A stretch of 22,538 bases of DNA from a virus. Location of the stretch: positions 1 to 22,538 of the IMG/VR virus record IMGVR_UViG_3300047557_002201; one strand, written 5' to 3'. Numbering within the stretch: the first letter of the stretch is position 1; each line of letters opens with the position of its first letter. A model generated the notes under the pieces. It saw nothing but the letters and a program-made list of their open reading frames with translations. It was not told the origin of the DNA and did not search any database. Positions 6,445 to 16,028 of this stretch are shown here, piece by piece. The position numbers were made by a program, and so were the translations under genes.

Positions 6445-7561
6445 AACCCTGTCAGTGTGCATGATTGTAAAGAATGAGGCGGCATTTATTGATGCCGCGA
6501 TCAAAAGTGTGGGAGAGATTGCTGATCAGGTGGTTGTGGTAGACACAGGCTCCACTGATGGCACACAAGAGATAGCCCGTTCTGCCGGTGCTGAGGTGTT
6601 CTCCCTACCTTGGCCCGGCAGTTTTGCGGCCTCCAGAAACGAAAGTATCTCACATGCTACTGGAGATTGGATTTTGATACTGGACGCCGATGAGAAACTG
6701 CACAAAAACTCAGTGCAAAGCCTGCGATACCTGGTTAATTCAGCGCCAGCCGCCCTGATTGAGCTTAAGATTATCAATTACATGGACGATCTACAGGCAC
6801 AGACAGCCTCAGAGCACTATTCTGTTCGGTTATTTCCCAATCACTACGGCCTGTCCTTCACAGGCCGGATTCATGAGCAGTTGGTCGCGCCTCAGGGCGT
6901 GGAGATCCCCCGGCAGTGGTGCAGAGACATCGCCATTGAGCATTACGGCTACCGGCCCAGCGTGGTTAAAGAGCGCAACAAGAGCGAGCGCAATCTGGAT
7001 CTGCTGTTGCAGTGCATCAAAGATGAGCCCGAGAATCCGTTTCATCATTTCAATCTGGCTCAGACCCTGAGCGTATTAGACCATCAGGACGATGCCATCA
7101 GCGCGCTACAGCAAGCCCTGTTTCTGGCCGGTGGGCAAGGCCCCGCATGGGAGGCCGTGGCGTGGATTCAGTTGTTTTCCCTGTTGCTCACGCATCGAGG
7201 CGTTGAGGCTGCCGTCCCCATTCTGGAGCAATGCCCCGAGGATTGCAAAGCCAACCCTGACTACTGGATCGCATTGGCACAGTTCGAGATTGCCTCAGGG
7301 AACGCTCTGAAGGCCATCAATGCCTTTCGCACAGCCGCAGAGTACAAACACCTGCCGATAATGACAAATAGCAGAATAGACCGCTCCAGCGTGACGTGGA
7401 AGCCCTATTTTGGCATCGCAAATGTTTACCTTGCAATGGGAGATCTTGAAACCGCTTATCTTTACCTGATACAGGCCCTTCGGGAGTGCCCGAACAATCC
7501 TGTTGTTAAACAGCAGTACACCGACCTGCGGCAACTGCTTAAGCCCATTGTTGGAGGATAA
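6437..7561 (+). CDS. family 2 glycosyltransferase with C-terminal TPR repeats
   Basis: This 374-residue protein has a GT-A glycosyltransferase domain in residues 1 to about 190: the opening strand LSVCMIVKNEA, the nucleotide-binding DTGSTDGT (residues 36-43), a RNES segment (67-70), and the metal-binding DADE (83-86). These are the hallmarks of the GT2 subgroup that includes SunS and WaaE-like enzymes. Residues about 195-365 are helical repeats of TPR type (HHFNLAQTLSVLDHQDDAISALQQAL, then PYFGIANVYLAMGDLETAYLYLIQAL), which usually bind a protein partner or substrate. There is no signal peptide, so it acts in the cytoplasm. It overlaps the gp10-like gene by 8 nt and ends two bases before the tape measure gene, so it is co-expressed with tail assembly. 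Sugar transfer to a virion protein is a reasonable hypothesis; host cell-surface modification is the alternative. Confidence 0.85.
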   Translation: MAKTLSVCMIVKNEAAFIDAAIKSVGEIADQVVVVDTGSTDGTQEIARSAGAEVFSLPWPGSFAASRNESISHATGDWILILDADEKLHKNSVQSLRYLVNSAPAALIELKIINYMDDLQAQTASEHYSVRLFPNHYGLSFTGRIHEQLVAPQGVEIPRQWCRDIAIEHYGYRPSVVKERNKSERNLDLLLQCIKDEPENPFHHFNLAQTLSVLDHQDDAISALQQALFLAGGQGPAWEAVAWIQLFSLLLTHRGVEAAVPILEQCPEDCKANPDYWIALAQFEIASGNALKAINAFRTAAEYKHLPIMTNSRIDRSSVTWKPYFGIANVYLAMGDLETAYLYLIQALRECPNNPVVKQQYTDLRQLLKPIVGG

Positions 7562-7563
7562 CC

Positions 7564-10500
7564 ATGGCTGATAAACGATTTACATGGGAATTCGGCTTAA
7601 ACGCCGATGACATGCGCTCTGCTCTGAAAGAAGTCATCGCGGCTATTAACGTGATGGACAATACCCTGAAAGAATTTTCCAAGACCATTCAAGCCTCCTT
7701 CGGTGGTGTGAAGGCCGGAGCCGCTGCGGCAACCACTGAGACTACCAAGTTTAACCAATCCCTGAAGAAATCCTTCTCAGACCTGAACAAAGATATTGAA
7801 ACTATCAATAAAAATATCCGTCAGGCCGACATGACCAAGTGGGAGAAGGCCGCCGACAACTACGGGACAAAGCTAGAGGCTGCGCGCAAGACCCTTGAGA
7901 ACCTGACCAGAGAATCAGAGAAACTGACACTCACAGAAGAAGAACGCGAGCGTATCAGTAAACGCCTTGCTGACGCGCAGGAGAAAGTAAACAAACTCCA
8001 GCAGGCACAGGCCGGAGCATCAGCGCTGGCACAGCAGAAAAAAGACGCGCAGGAATTGGCGCGGATAGAGAAAGAACGCGCAGACCAACAGAAGAAATCC
8101 GCCGCTGAAGCTGCCAAGGCTGCGCGTGAGGCTGCCGCAGAGCAGAAAAAGGCCGCAAGCGAGGCCGCCAGAGCCGCCAAGCAAGCCGCCGCAGAGCAGG
8201 CCCGAGCCGCCAAAGACGCCGAAAAGGTTATGAACTCCTTGACTGCCGCCATGGACAAGGCTGCACAGGAGCAGTTACGGGCAGTTGAGAAATACGAGCG
8301 TGGGCTTGACAAGGCTTTCAACACCATTGAGAAAGACATCGAGAATATTACCAAATCCATGCGGCAGGCGGATATGTCCCGCTGGGAGAAGATGGCCGAC
8401 AACTACGCCATGAAGCTCCAGAAGGGCAAAGACGCCATTGAGGAATTGAGAAAGAAAGCCCAGGATCTCAACACCACAGAAGAACAGCGCATTGCCATCA
8501 ACGAAAAGATCGCCAGAGCACAGGAACGCTTAATTGAGCTAGAGAAGAAACAGGGCGAGGCTGTGGCGTTAGCCAAGCAAAAAGACGCCGCTGAAGCCAC
8601 GCGCAAAGCCTATGCAGACCTGAAGGGCTCCATGCAGGAGATCGGCATGATCGGAGCGGCTGTCAGTGGTGTAACCATTGGTCTGATCAGTTCCTCTGCC
8701 AAAGAATTTGCTGATTTTGAAAGCAAACTCACAGCGTTCAAGGCTGTCTCAGGGGCCACGGCTGAGGAAGTTGGCAAGTTCAAAGAGCTTGCGCGTGATA
8801 TGTCGCAGTTCGGCAAAAGCAGCACCGAAGTCGCCGCGCTCGGGGTGGAGTTCGCCAAAGCTGGTCTGAGTGCCGCAGAGATTGAGAAGGCTGTCAAGAG
8901 CGTGACCGTAGCATCAGTGGCTACACAGGAAAGCCTGCAAGACGTGGGCATGACGGTTGACGCTGTGCGCTCACAGTTTGGCCTGACTGCAGATGACTTT
9001 GACCGAGTGTCCAACGGGCTGGTACTGGCTGCCAATGAATCCAAGATCGGATTCAATGATCTGGCTGAATCGTATAAGTATGTAGGCTCCACGGCAAAGA
9101 ACACCAATCAGAGTATTGAGACAATCAATTCATTATTAGTCATTCTCGGCAACGAAGGTATTAAGGGCTCACAGGCCGGTAACGGCCTCCAGAACGCCTT
9201 GCTCAGACTGACAGATCCAAAGGTGCGCGAAGCCCTGAAAAAGATTGGTGTGGACGCCGTGGATGCCAATGGCAACGTGCGCAAGTTCACTGACGTGATC
9301 GTAGACCTGCAGAAGTCCATGCGTGGCATGAGTCAGGCTGATACAGCGGCGTTCCTGAAGAAGAACTTCGGCGAGGTTGCGCTTGTTCCGGTACTGTCTC
9401 TGATGTCGAAAACAGAGAAGCAGATCCGCGAAACCGAAAAGACCATGATGAATTGGGGCGGTGCTCAGGACAAGGTTGCTGAAGGTATGCAATCTGGCTT
9501 GCTGTTTACGTTTGGCCAGATGCAAGCATCTGTACAGGTAGCCAAGCAAGTCTTTGTTGAGCAGTTAGCACCTGCGCTGGAGGTATTGGCGAAGGTGGTC
9601 AAAGGCGCTGCTGATGCGTTTGTAGGACTTCCGAAGCCCCTGCAATGGGTTGTGGCCAACGGTGTGCTGGTAGTTGGGGCTCTGGCTGCGATCACTACTG
9701 GTGTGGTTGCCTTGGCCTTTGCGGCTAATAGTGGCGTGACCGCACTCGGAAGCATGAGCGGGGCCTTGCTGACACTGTTAGGAAAAGCGCCAGCCGCCGC
9801 AGCGGGGACAGCGGGTTTATCTGCCGCTCTTGGCAATATTGGTGGGGCGGCTAAACTGTTGCCGGGCCTGTTGGCGAGTGCAGGTTCAACCATTGGCGGT
9901 TTGGTATCGTCAATAGTCTCATTCCTTGGGCCGTTGATTGCCATTCCTACCGCGCTGTATTTCGCGTGGAAGTACAACCTCGGCGGATTCAGAGACATCA
10001 TGCTGCCGTTCCTTGACATGTTCAGAGTCACCTTTGAGCAGATGACCGGCATCACGCTTGGTTTTCAGGAGGTCTGGACAGCGGTCTGGGAGGCCACGAA
10101 AGATACGCTGTATGCAGTTGTGGCCGTCATTGATAACGTCCTGCGTGGGCTGTTCACAACCATTGACGCGATCTTTAGAATGATCGCAGATCTGGTATTT
10201 CGCAACTGGTCAAACCTGTGGGAGACCGTGTCAGGCATCACCGCAGCAGGTTCTAACGCAGTCCTAAAAACCTTTGGCTCGTTCTTTTCAAAGATGCAGG
10301 CCATGTTTGATCTGGCATGGCGTGGGGCCGCCGAGGTAGTTGCAGGGGCGTGGGACATCATGACAAATCCCAAGAACGCCGCCAACGGAATCAAACGTAT
10401 GGAGGGCGGGTTGAATCTGCTCAAGAAGTCATTCCTTGGCATGGGGGCTGTGATCTCTGAATCCTTCCAGGGCAGTGTGGCTGCTATTCAGACCAGTGCG

Positions 10501-13500
10501 GCCAACCTGACGCAGCAAGGCAAGAACATCATCAACTTTAATGACGAGGTTGAGAAGCGCGTCCAGAAAGCTAAAGGCAAACCCACGACAGCCGCAGCGC
10601 CAGCCGCACAGGCGCCAACCAAAACGGTTGATCTTGGGGGCGAGAAAGCCAAGAAAGACAAGGAAGCACAAGACAAAGAGCTTGCACAGCTTGATGACTT
10701 TATCCAGAAGATCTTTGAGAAATACGGCACTCTGGAAGAACAAAAGAAAGCCTCTCTGCAAAGTCTGTCAGAGATTGACAAGACCGCTGAATCTGCTTTC
10801 ATCACTATGCCCACGCTGCTGCTTGAGAGCGCCAAGATCACAGAACAGGCCGCACAGACCACGGGGCAATGTTACGCTGCCTTCGCTCGAGCTTTGCGTA
10901 AGGCTGAGGAGAACGCAGGGATTCTCGACAAGACCGGTAAAGTACTTCAGAACCAGAAATCCATCTGGGCCGACATTCGCGATAGTGAGAGCGCAGCGGC
11001 GTACATGTTCAAATCCGTGGCGGATCGGGCGGTACAGCGTGGAATCCTTGAGAAGTATCAACCCAAGAACCTGGGCGAGATTCAAGAGGGTGGGATTGTG
11101 GTGTTCCCACAGAACTACCTGCCCGGCCATGGCGCGGGGCACATCGGCACAACCGGCAAAGGTGGTGTTGAGTATTCAGATATAACCAATGCTGTGCTGC
11201 AACGTGCGCCGCAACTGCTGAACGTGGCGAGCTTCTATCGCTTCAAAGGCGGCGTGGACAGCAAGCAGAAGCAAGAGCTTGAAAAGGCAGTTGCTGAACT
11301 GAACAATCAGATGATCGCAGAGCTTGAAAAAGGCATGGACATCTTCAAATCAGACGCCGCACAGAAAAAACTTGCAGACACCATCAACAACGTCAAGAAA
11401 AAGAGCGCCTCTGAAGCGCTCAAAATGAGTGCTGACGCCAGAAAAGAGCAAGAGAAAAACCTTCAGGCGCAGATTGATTCAGCAGCCAAGTTCCTCGATG
11501 ACTTCGGCAAGATGATTGACGACAAATCAAAATCAATCACAGATGCACTGAAGGCTATCACCGGAGAAGCGTTCAAAGCCAATATTGGCGCTGCAAATGT
11601 GTCTCTGTTGAGCATTTTCGACCAGATCAAGAACTCCGATGAGACGCTTTTGAGCTTAAACGCCAAGCTCAAAGCCGCCAGTGAAGCCCTTGCGGATCTT
11701 CAGAGTAGCGCCGGTGGCAAGGCCACAGAACAGCAGCAGGCTCAGATTAACCAACTGCTTGCGACAGAAGTGCAACTGAGAAAAGAGGCGCTTGGTTATC
11801 AGGAGGCCATGTACGGAATCACCAAAGATAACAAAAAAGCCCTTGAAGAAGAAGCGGCACGTCAGAAAGAAATGGCGGATCTGGAGAAAGAACGCGCAGC
11901 CCTGCGGGAGCAGTTGTTCACAGCCTCCAGTCAGAAAGAGCGCCAACAGATCTACGCTACGCTGGATATGGTTCAGATTCGCTATGAGGAACTGAGCAAA
12001 GCCTCCAAAGAGTCACAGGGCTTGCTGACCGCGCAGGTTATTCAGAGCGCTGGTGAAATGTTTGACGCCACAAACGAGCAGGCGGTTAAGCAAACCAAAG
12101 CGGCCCAGGATCGCTACAAGGCCCTGATCGGGAATCAGGAGAAACTGTCACAGGTTGCCAGAGATTACAACATTGATCAGTTGGCCGCAGACATGCAACT
12201 GACAGATTATCAGAAAGAGCAGTTAGAACTGCTGTTAAAAATCACACGGCAAGAGGACATCAGAGCGGCAAAGAGCAGAATCAGCGCCAAGGAAGCCGAG
12301 AATCTGAAGAACCAACTATCCACCGCAGCAGGTCTGATCACAGCCTTTACATCAGGCTTTGGTGAGATTGGCTCCTTCCTTGGACAAGCCGCCGGGTTTG
12401 TCTCTGAGACTGGATCAGCGTTCGCTGACATTGGGAAGGCCAGCGCAGACATTACGGCAGGGGGTGGCGTTGCTGACCTTGCAGCCCTCTTCGCAGACCC
12501 AACCGGAGCGACAGCGCTTCTGACCATTGCCAAGAAGGGACTTGAATTGATTGGGCAGGCATTGGGCGATGCGTTCAAAGCTATTGGTGGCAATGAGAAG
12601 TTCTATAGCGACATGTTCAACCGCCGCGCCAATATCGCCAGAGAAAAAGAGATTGAACTACAGAAAGACCTGATTGAAATTCGCAGGCAGGCCGGTAAAC
12701 TTACTCTGGACGATGAGATTGAGTTGATCAATCAAGAGGCAGATCTTACACAGGCAAGAATATTTCAGAGATACCAAGACCTGAAGCGCACAGGCATCAA
12801 AGGCACCGGATTCCTCGGGATGCAAACCCTTGATGACATTCAGGCTTATCGCACTGAATTAGAAGGGCTAGAAAAAGAACAGTTCGATAATGCAATAAAA
12901 CGTCAGCGAGATTCACAAGAAGCAAGAATAAGAGATGTTGAGCGCACCAGAGAGCGGTTGTATTCGATTGACGACATGTACTATGAGCGTCAGGCATTAC
13001 TGGCCGAGCAGACCGCAGATAAACTGGACGATATTGACGCTGACTTCTACCAATCCCGCTATGAGATCTTCCGTGAGTTTGAAGATGCCAAGCGGGAATC
13101 CCCTGACCTGACCTATGAACTGGAGTTGACCCGCAACGCCAAGCTGGTTGCTTTGGATAAGCGGATCGCACAGGAGCGCTTAGAGGCCAGAGTAGAGGCA
13201 GAGAAAGAAGCGATTGAAGCCAGGTATGCCCATCTGGAGGCTGTGCTTGCCATCGAGGGCCAGACGTGGGAATCCTCCCTGAAAGCACAGGAATTAGCCA
13301 GAGACAAAGAGGCTGCGCTGATTGAGCAGGACATGCGCCTGTATGCTGTGAACAGCCTTGAGTACCAGCGCCTTGAACAGCAAAAGGCCGATGCGGTGAA
13401 TAAAGCCAATGCGGAAATCGCCAAAAGTATCGCAGCCATGCGCCGGGAGCGCGAGGTGGAGTTGAGAAATCTGTCCATCGGCATCCGACAACTACAGGCC

Positions 13501-15087
13501 GAGATCACAGAAAACGCATCAGGTCTATTTGAGGCCGGAGCGCAGCAGGGCTTCTTTGATATTGCTGAAGAAGAAAACTCCCGCATCGCCGATGCGCGTG
13601 AGAAGTACGAGAACGCTGAAGAAGTGGTCACTCAGATCCGCCTGTTCTACGCCAAGAAGCGCGAGCGGGAAACAAAGCGCATCTTTGACGAGGGCCTTCA
13701 GGCTTTCCGCGAGGCCTACGGAAAAGATCAGGAGAAACTGCTTGACCGTCAGACCGCGCCGCTAAATCGGATTATCAGCAAAGAAGAAAAGCGCATCAAG
13801 GCCATTCAGACCCAGAATGCAGAACTTGAGCGCCAGAACGCCCTGATTGATGAACGGTTCAACAAAGAGCAGGAGCGCTTTGACCTTGAAGATCAGCGCA
13901 TGTTCCGCGAGTCTCTGGCCGGGGTTGACCTGACTGGAGGGCTTCAGGCCGGGATTGAGTATCTGGCCAATGAGAGCATTATCAATGGTACGGTGATTGA
14001 CCGCAGTTCACGCGAAAGCCAGTTGCGCGGGCTGTCTGAACTGTTGGACATTCAGCAGCAGGACGCCGAGAGCAAATTAAAGCTAGAGGAAATCAGTCAG
14101 GAGGCATATAACGCCGAACTGATCAGAATTACCCTGATGCGCGCCAAGGTCACGCAGGAGCAGTTGGCAGACGTTGAGAATGAGAAAGAGAAATCAGACC
14201 TGACAGCCAAGTTCGCTGAACTATACACCACCTACCAGAAACAGCAGAAAGAAGCGATTGAGGATCGGCGCAAGACTGAGACCGCAGCCAATGATGAAAC
14301 AATCCTCAGCAACAACCGCCTGCGCTCCGAGGCAGAGGCTACGATCAACCTCCAGAAGGCCAAGATTGACGAACTCAAATTGGCCTACGATGAGAAGATG
14401 ACAGCCATTGATAATCAGTTGGCAAAAGCCTCCATGACCACAACAAACTGGCTTGATTCCCTGTCAAAGATTGCTCCCACGCTGGCAACTCAGGTTCAGT
14501 CTGCGATCAGTAGCATTGCCCAGATCAGAAATGAATTTGGCAAGCCTATCACGCTGAATGTACAAGGCACAAGCTCAACCGGAGGCCAGACCATGACGGA
14601 AGCCGGATCGCTGATCACTTCCGGGGGCTACGCTCAGAGCAGCACTGTCCAGAGCAGAGATCGCAAGATGGTTGACGCCTACGGTTCATTCTCCATTCAG
14701 GGGCCAGATGGCCGGTGGTATCTCTCTACCACACAAATGGAGGCAGCCAACCTGATTAACAAGACTCTGCCCAATATTATCGGTGGCCTGCGTGGCTACG
14801 CCGAAGGCGGGGTGATCCCTGACCAGTTCACCAACGATAGCGCTATTATCCGGGCCTCTGCCGGTGAGCGGGTGCTACAGGCCGGGTTTAACAAACGCAT
14901 GGAGAACATGCTAAACTTTTTCGAGGCCCCCAAAGGTGGATTCGGCGGGCAATCGGTTATGATTAATGTAGACGTCAGTTCAGACGTGGATCTGAACAAG
15001 CTCGAAACCGTCTTTGATAAGCATCTCCGCAAGCGCGAAACGCTGGGCGTTCGCAAGTGGGGCATCAATTCAATAAGTAGGAATTAA
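7564..15087 (+). CDS. tape measure protein with embedded cysteine peptidase domain
   Basis: This 2507-residue protein starts at ATG 7564 behind a strong GGAGG (7553-7557). Residues 1-350 are coiled-coil with an Ala/Lys-rich stretch and an internal duplication (copies at about 71-166 and 252-347). Residues about 385-612 match the TP901-type phage tail tape measure domain (FESKLTAFKAVSGAT, then LQNALLRLTDP and KKNFGEVALVPVL). Residues 690-803 are hydrophobic, the membrane-active part expected of such proteins. A papain-fold peptidase-like domain lies at about 1095-1230 (Cys1103, His1193). A second hydrophobic Gly/Ala segment (about 1590-1680) and a very long charged coiled coil (about 1690-2300) follow. 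The C-terminus has YAEGGVIP and SAGERVLQ, as tape measures do. It sets tail length, passes out at infection and probably helps open the cell wall. Confidence 0.95.
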   Translation: MADKRFTWEFGLNADDMRSALKEVIAAINVMDNTLKEFSKTIQASFGGVKAGAAAATTETTKFNQSLKKSFSDLNKDIETINKNIRQADMTKWEKAADNYGTKLEAARKTLENLTRESEKLTLTEEERERISKRLADAQEKVNKLQQAQAGASALAQQKKDAQELARIEKERADQQKKSAAEAAKAAREAAAEQKKAASEAARAAKQAAAEQARAAKDAEKVMNSLTAAMDKAAQEQLRAVEKYERGLDKAFNTIEKDIENITKSMRQADMSRWEKMADNYAMKLQKGKDAIEELRKKAQDLNTTEEQRIAINEKIARAQERLIELEKKQGEAVALAKQKDAAEATRKAYADLKGSMQEIGMIGAAVSGVTIGLISSSAKEFADFESKLTAFKAVSGATAEEVGKFKELARDMSQFGKSSTEVAALGVEFAKAGLSAAEIEKAVKSVTVASVATQESLQDVGMTVDAVRSQFGLTADDFDRVSNGLVLAANESKIGFNDLAESYKYVGSTAKNTNQSIETINSLLVILGNEGIKGSQAGNGLQNALLRLTDPKVREALKKIGVDAVDANGNVRKFTDVIVDLQKSMRGMSQADTAAFLKKNFGEVALVPVLSLMSKTEKQIRETEKTMMNWGGAQDKVAEGMQSGLLFTFGQMQASVQVAKQVFVEQLAPALEVLAKVVKGAADAFVGLPKPLQWVVANGVLVVGALAAITTGVVALAFAANSGVTALGSMSGALLTLLGKAPAAAAGTAGLSAALGNIGGAAKLLPGLLASAGSTIGGLVSSIVSFLGPLIAIPTALYFAWKYNLGGFRDIMLPFLDMFRVTFEQMTGITLGFQEVWTAVWEATKDTLYAVVAVIDNVLRGLFTTIDAIFRMIADLVFRNWSNLWETVSGITAAGSNAVLKTFGSFFSKMQAMFDLAWRGAAEVVAGAWDIMTNPKNAANGIKRMEGGLNLLKKSFLGMGAVISESFQGSVAAIQTSAANLTQQGKNIINFNDEVEKRVQKAKGKPTTAAAPAAQAPTKTVDLGGEKAKKDKEAQDKELAQLDDFIQKIFEKYGTLEEQKKASLQSLSEIDKTAESAFITMPTLLLESAKITEQAAQTTGQCYAAFARALRKAEENAGILDKTGKVLQNQKSIWADIRDSESAAAYMFKSVADRAVQRGILEKYQPKNLGEIQEGGIVVFPQNYLPGHGAGHIGTTGKGGVEYSDITNAVLQRAPQLLNVASFYRFKGGVDSKQKQELEKAVAELNNQMIAELEKGMDIFKSDAAQKKLADTINNVKKKSASEALKMSADARKEQEKNLQAQIDSAAKFLDDFGKMIDDKSKSITDALKAITGEAFKANIGAANVSLLSIFDQIKNSDETLLSLNAKLKAASEALADLQSSAGGKATEQQQAQINQLLATEVQLRKEALGYQEAMYGITKDNKKALEEEAARQKEMADLEKERAALREQLFTASSQKERQQIYATLDMVQIRYEELSKASKESQGLLTAQVIQSAGEMFDATNEQAVKQTKAAQDRYKALIGNQEKLSQVARDYNIDQLAADMQLTDYQKEQLELLLKITRQEDIRAAKSRISAKEAENLKNQLSTAAGLITAFTSGFGEIGSFLGQAAGFVSETGSAFADIGKASADITAGGGVADLAALFADPTGATALLTIAKKGLELIGQALGDAFKAIGGNEKFYSDMFNRRANIAREKEIELQKDLIEIRRQAGKLTLDDEIELINQEADLTQARIFQRYQDLKRTGIKGTGFLGMQTLDDIQAYRTELEGLEKEQFDNAIKRQRDSQEARIRDVERTRERLYSIDDMYYERQALLAEQTADKLDDIDADFYQSRYEIFREFEDAKRESPDLTYELELTRNAKLVALDKRIAQERLEARVEAEKEAIEARYAHLEAVLAIEGQTWESSLKAQELARDKEAALIEQDMRLYAVNSLEYQRLEQQKADAVNKANAEIAKSIAAMRREREVELRNLSIGIRQLQAEITENASGLFEAGAQQGFFDIAEEENSRIADAREKYENAEEVVTQIRLFYAKKRERETKRIFDEGLQAFREAYGKDQEKLLDRQTAPLNRIISKEEKRIKAIQTQNAELERQNALIDERFNKEQERFDLEDQRMFRESLAGVDLTGGLQAGIEYLANESIINGTVIDRSSRESQLRGLSELLDIQQQDAESKLKLEEISQEAYNAELIRITLMRAKVTQEQLADVENEKEKSDLTAKFAELYTTYQKQQKEAIEDRRKTETAANDETILSNNRLRSEAEATINLQKAKIDELKLAYDEKMTAIDNQLAKASMTTTNWLDSLSKIAPTLATQVQSAISSIAQIRNEFGKPITLNVQGTSSTGGQTMTEAGSLITSGGYAQSSTVQSRDRKMVDAYGSFSIQGPDGRWYLSTTQMEAANLINKTLPNIIGGLRGYAEGGVIPDQFTNDSAIIRASAGERVLQAGFNKRMENMLNFFEAPKGGFGGQSVMINVDVSSDVDLNKLETVFDKHLRKRETLGVRKWGINSISRN
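7774..8060 (+). repeat. tape measure internal duplication, copy 1
   Basis: Codons here align without a gap to 8317-8603 at a constant offset of 543 nt (181 residues). About 45% of roughly 94 residues are identical; the best-kept core is RQADM, W-E-K, ADNY and K-L in both copies. Confidence 0.8.
8317..8603 (+). repeat. tape measure internal duplication, copy 2
   Basis: Second copy of the coiled-coil unit at 7774-8060. DNA identity has decayed much more than the protein core (RQADMSRWEK versus RQADMTKWEK), so the duplication is old and under selection at the protein level. Confidence 0.8.
10846..11250 (+). other. NlpC/P60- or CHAP-like peptidase domain inside the tape measure
   Basis: The segment reads TTGQCYAAFARALRKA, placing Cys1103 at the start of a helix, followed about 75 residues later by EIQEGGIVVFPQNYLPG and GAGHIGTT with His1193. 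That is the order of the papain-like NlpC/P60 and CHAP families: nucleophilic Cys at a helix N-terminus, a 'pGDivvf' strand (here EGGIVVF), then a 'GHvGi' strand with the catalytic His. The Cys-His spacing of 90 is longer than usual because of an inserted helical region. The third polar residue may be in GGVEYSD. These families cut peptide bonds in peptidoglycan. Tape measures of other phages are known to carry wall-degrading domains. Assignment is by motif reading. Confidence 0.6.
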
Positions 15088-15089
15088 AC

Positions 15090-16025
15090 ATGAGACAAGA
15101 TGAAGGATTAGCCCTGATTGGAACGTGGCGGGGATGGGCGCATGACATCCCTGCCCACAGCCGTGGGGCGGGATTGCTTGACCTGTTGGCTGAGGTGAAA
15201 CTGCGCAGACCAAATTACGCGCACGGCGTACCTGCGCTCGACAGGCTGATGCACCAATGCCTGAAGCACACCAGCCGCTTTGACCTGTTGACTTTTACGG
15301 GGACGGCAAAGGAGTTTGCACAGATGATCGCGACCTTCTCTCCCGAGGCGCAGTACTCACTTGAGCTTCTGCGCTCCCTGCGGGTGGAGCGGTTGTTCAG
15401 TTTGCTGAATCAGGGTGTGCTCGGCTGGCGGGCACAGGAAGCCTGGTATCAGCACAATAAGATCACTGACAACTTCACAACCACTTTCAGCAAGATTCTA
15501 CGCGGCATCAACGGTGTGAACGAAACCCTTGAGGTGCAAAGCATTGTGATCGGTGCAGGGTATTCCGTTCCGGCCAGCACACAGACCGCGCTAGACAATC
15601 AGATCGGCGGGGCAAAGACGCCTGATGATTCAATCTACACCGGCTATCAAACCACGTTCCTGACAAGCTTTATCACCAGTGAAAACAACGGCCTCAGCAC
15701 AACCGTTTCGGCGGTCACGTCCTCAAGTCAGTTCGACCTGACATCAGTCACGGGGTTGGCCATCGGGGATCGTGTTGAGATCAACGACCAGAAGCGCACC
15801 GTGGCTAACCTGAGCGGGTCAACCGTCACGCTGGACGAAGCCCTGACAGCCGCGCCAACCATTGGCGATGTGTTCCTCCAGATCTGGGGTGAAACCGGCC
15901 TGCTGATCAACGGTGATTCAGTGCTGGGCACCCGCAGCCGTGTTGCTGACGGTGGATATGCCAAGGATAACACCAAAGCGATCTTTGTTGAGTCTGCGAT
16001 CACAGTCAAGATTGTAGGGCAGTAG
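15090..16025 (+). CDS. probable distal tail or baseplate protein
   Basis: This 311-residue protein starts two bases after the tape measure stop, with AGGAA at 15079-15083 as ribosome binding site. The gene after the tape measure usually encodes the distal tail protein in siphoviruses. The N-terminal 150 residues are helical and Leu/Arg-rich (LLDLLAEVKLRRP, then SLELLRSLRVERLFSLLNQGVLGW), which is not the beta fold of classic distal tail proteins, so the analogy is positional. Residues about 200-270 contain the recurring small beta module (FDLTSVTGLAIGDRVEI, then VANLSGSTVTLDEALTAAP). The end (KAIFVESAITVKIVGQ) is a beta strand pair. I do not recognise the family. A minor tail or baseplate role is likely from position. 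Confidence 0.6.
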   Translation: MRQDEGLALIGTWRGWAHDIPAHSRGAGLLDLLAEVKLRRPNYAHGVPALDRLMHQCLKHTSRFDLLTFTGTAKEFAQMIATFSPEAQYSLELLRSLRVERLFSLLNQGVLGWRAQEAWYQHNKITDNFTTTFSKILRGINGVNETLEVQSIVIGAGYSVPASTQTALDNQIGGAKTPDDSIYTGYQTTFLTSFITSENNGLSTTVSAVTSSSQFDLTSVTGLAIGDRVEINDQKRTVANLSGSTVTLDEALTAAPTIGDVFLQIWGETGLLINGDSVLGTRSRVADGGYAKDNTKAIFVESAITVKIVGQ

Positions 16026-16028
16026 GCT

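Noticed and set aside
7860-8402. A 180-codon - strand frame rich in Ser, Ala and Cys opposite the tape measure coiled coil
   Set aside because: It is the reverse complement of the Ala/Lys/Glu-rich coiled-coil codons, a common artefact.
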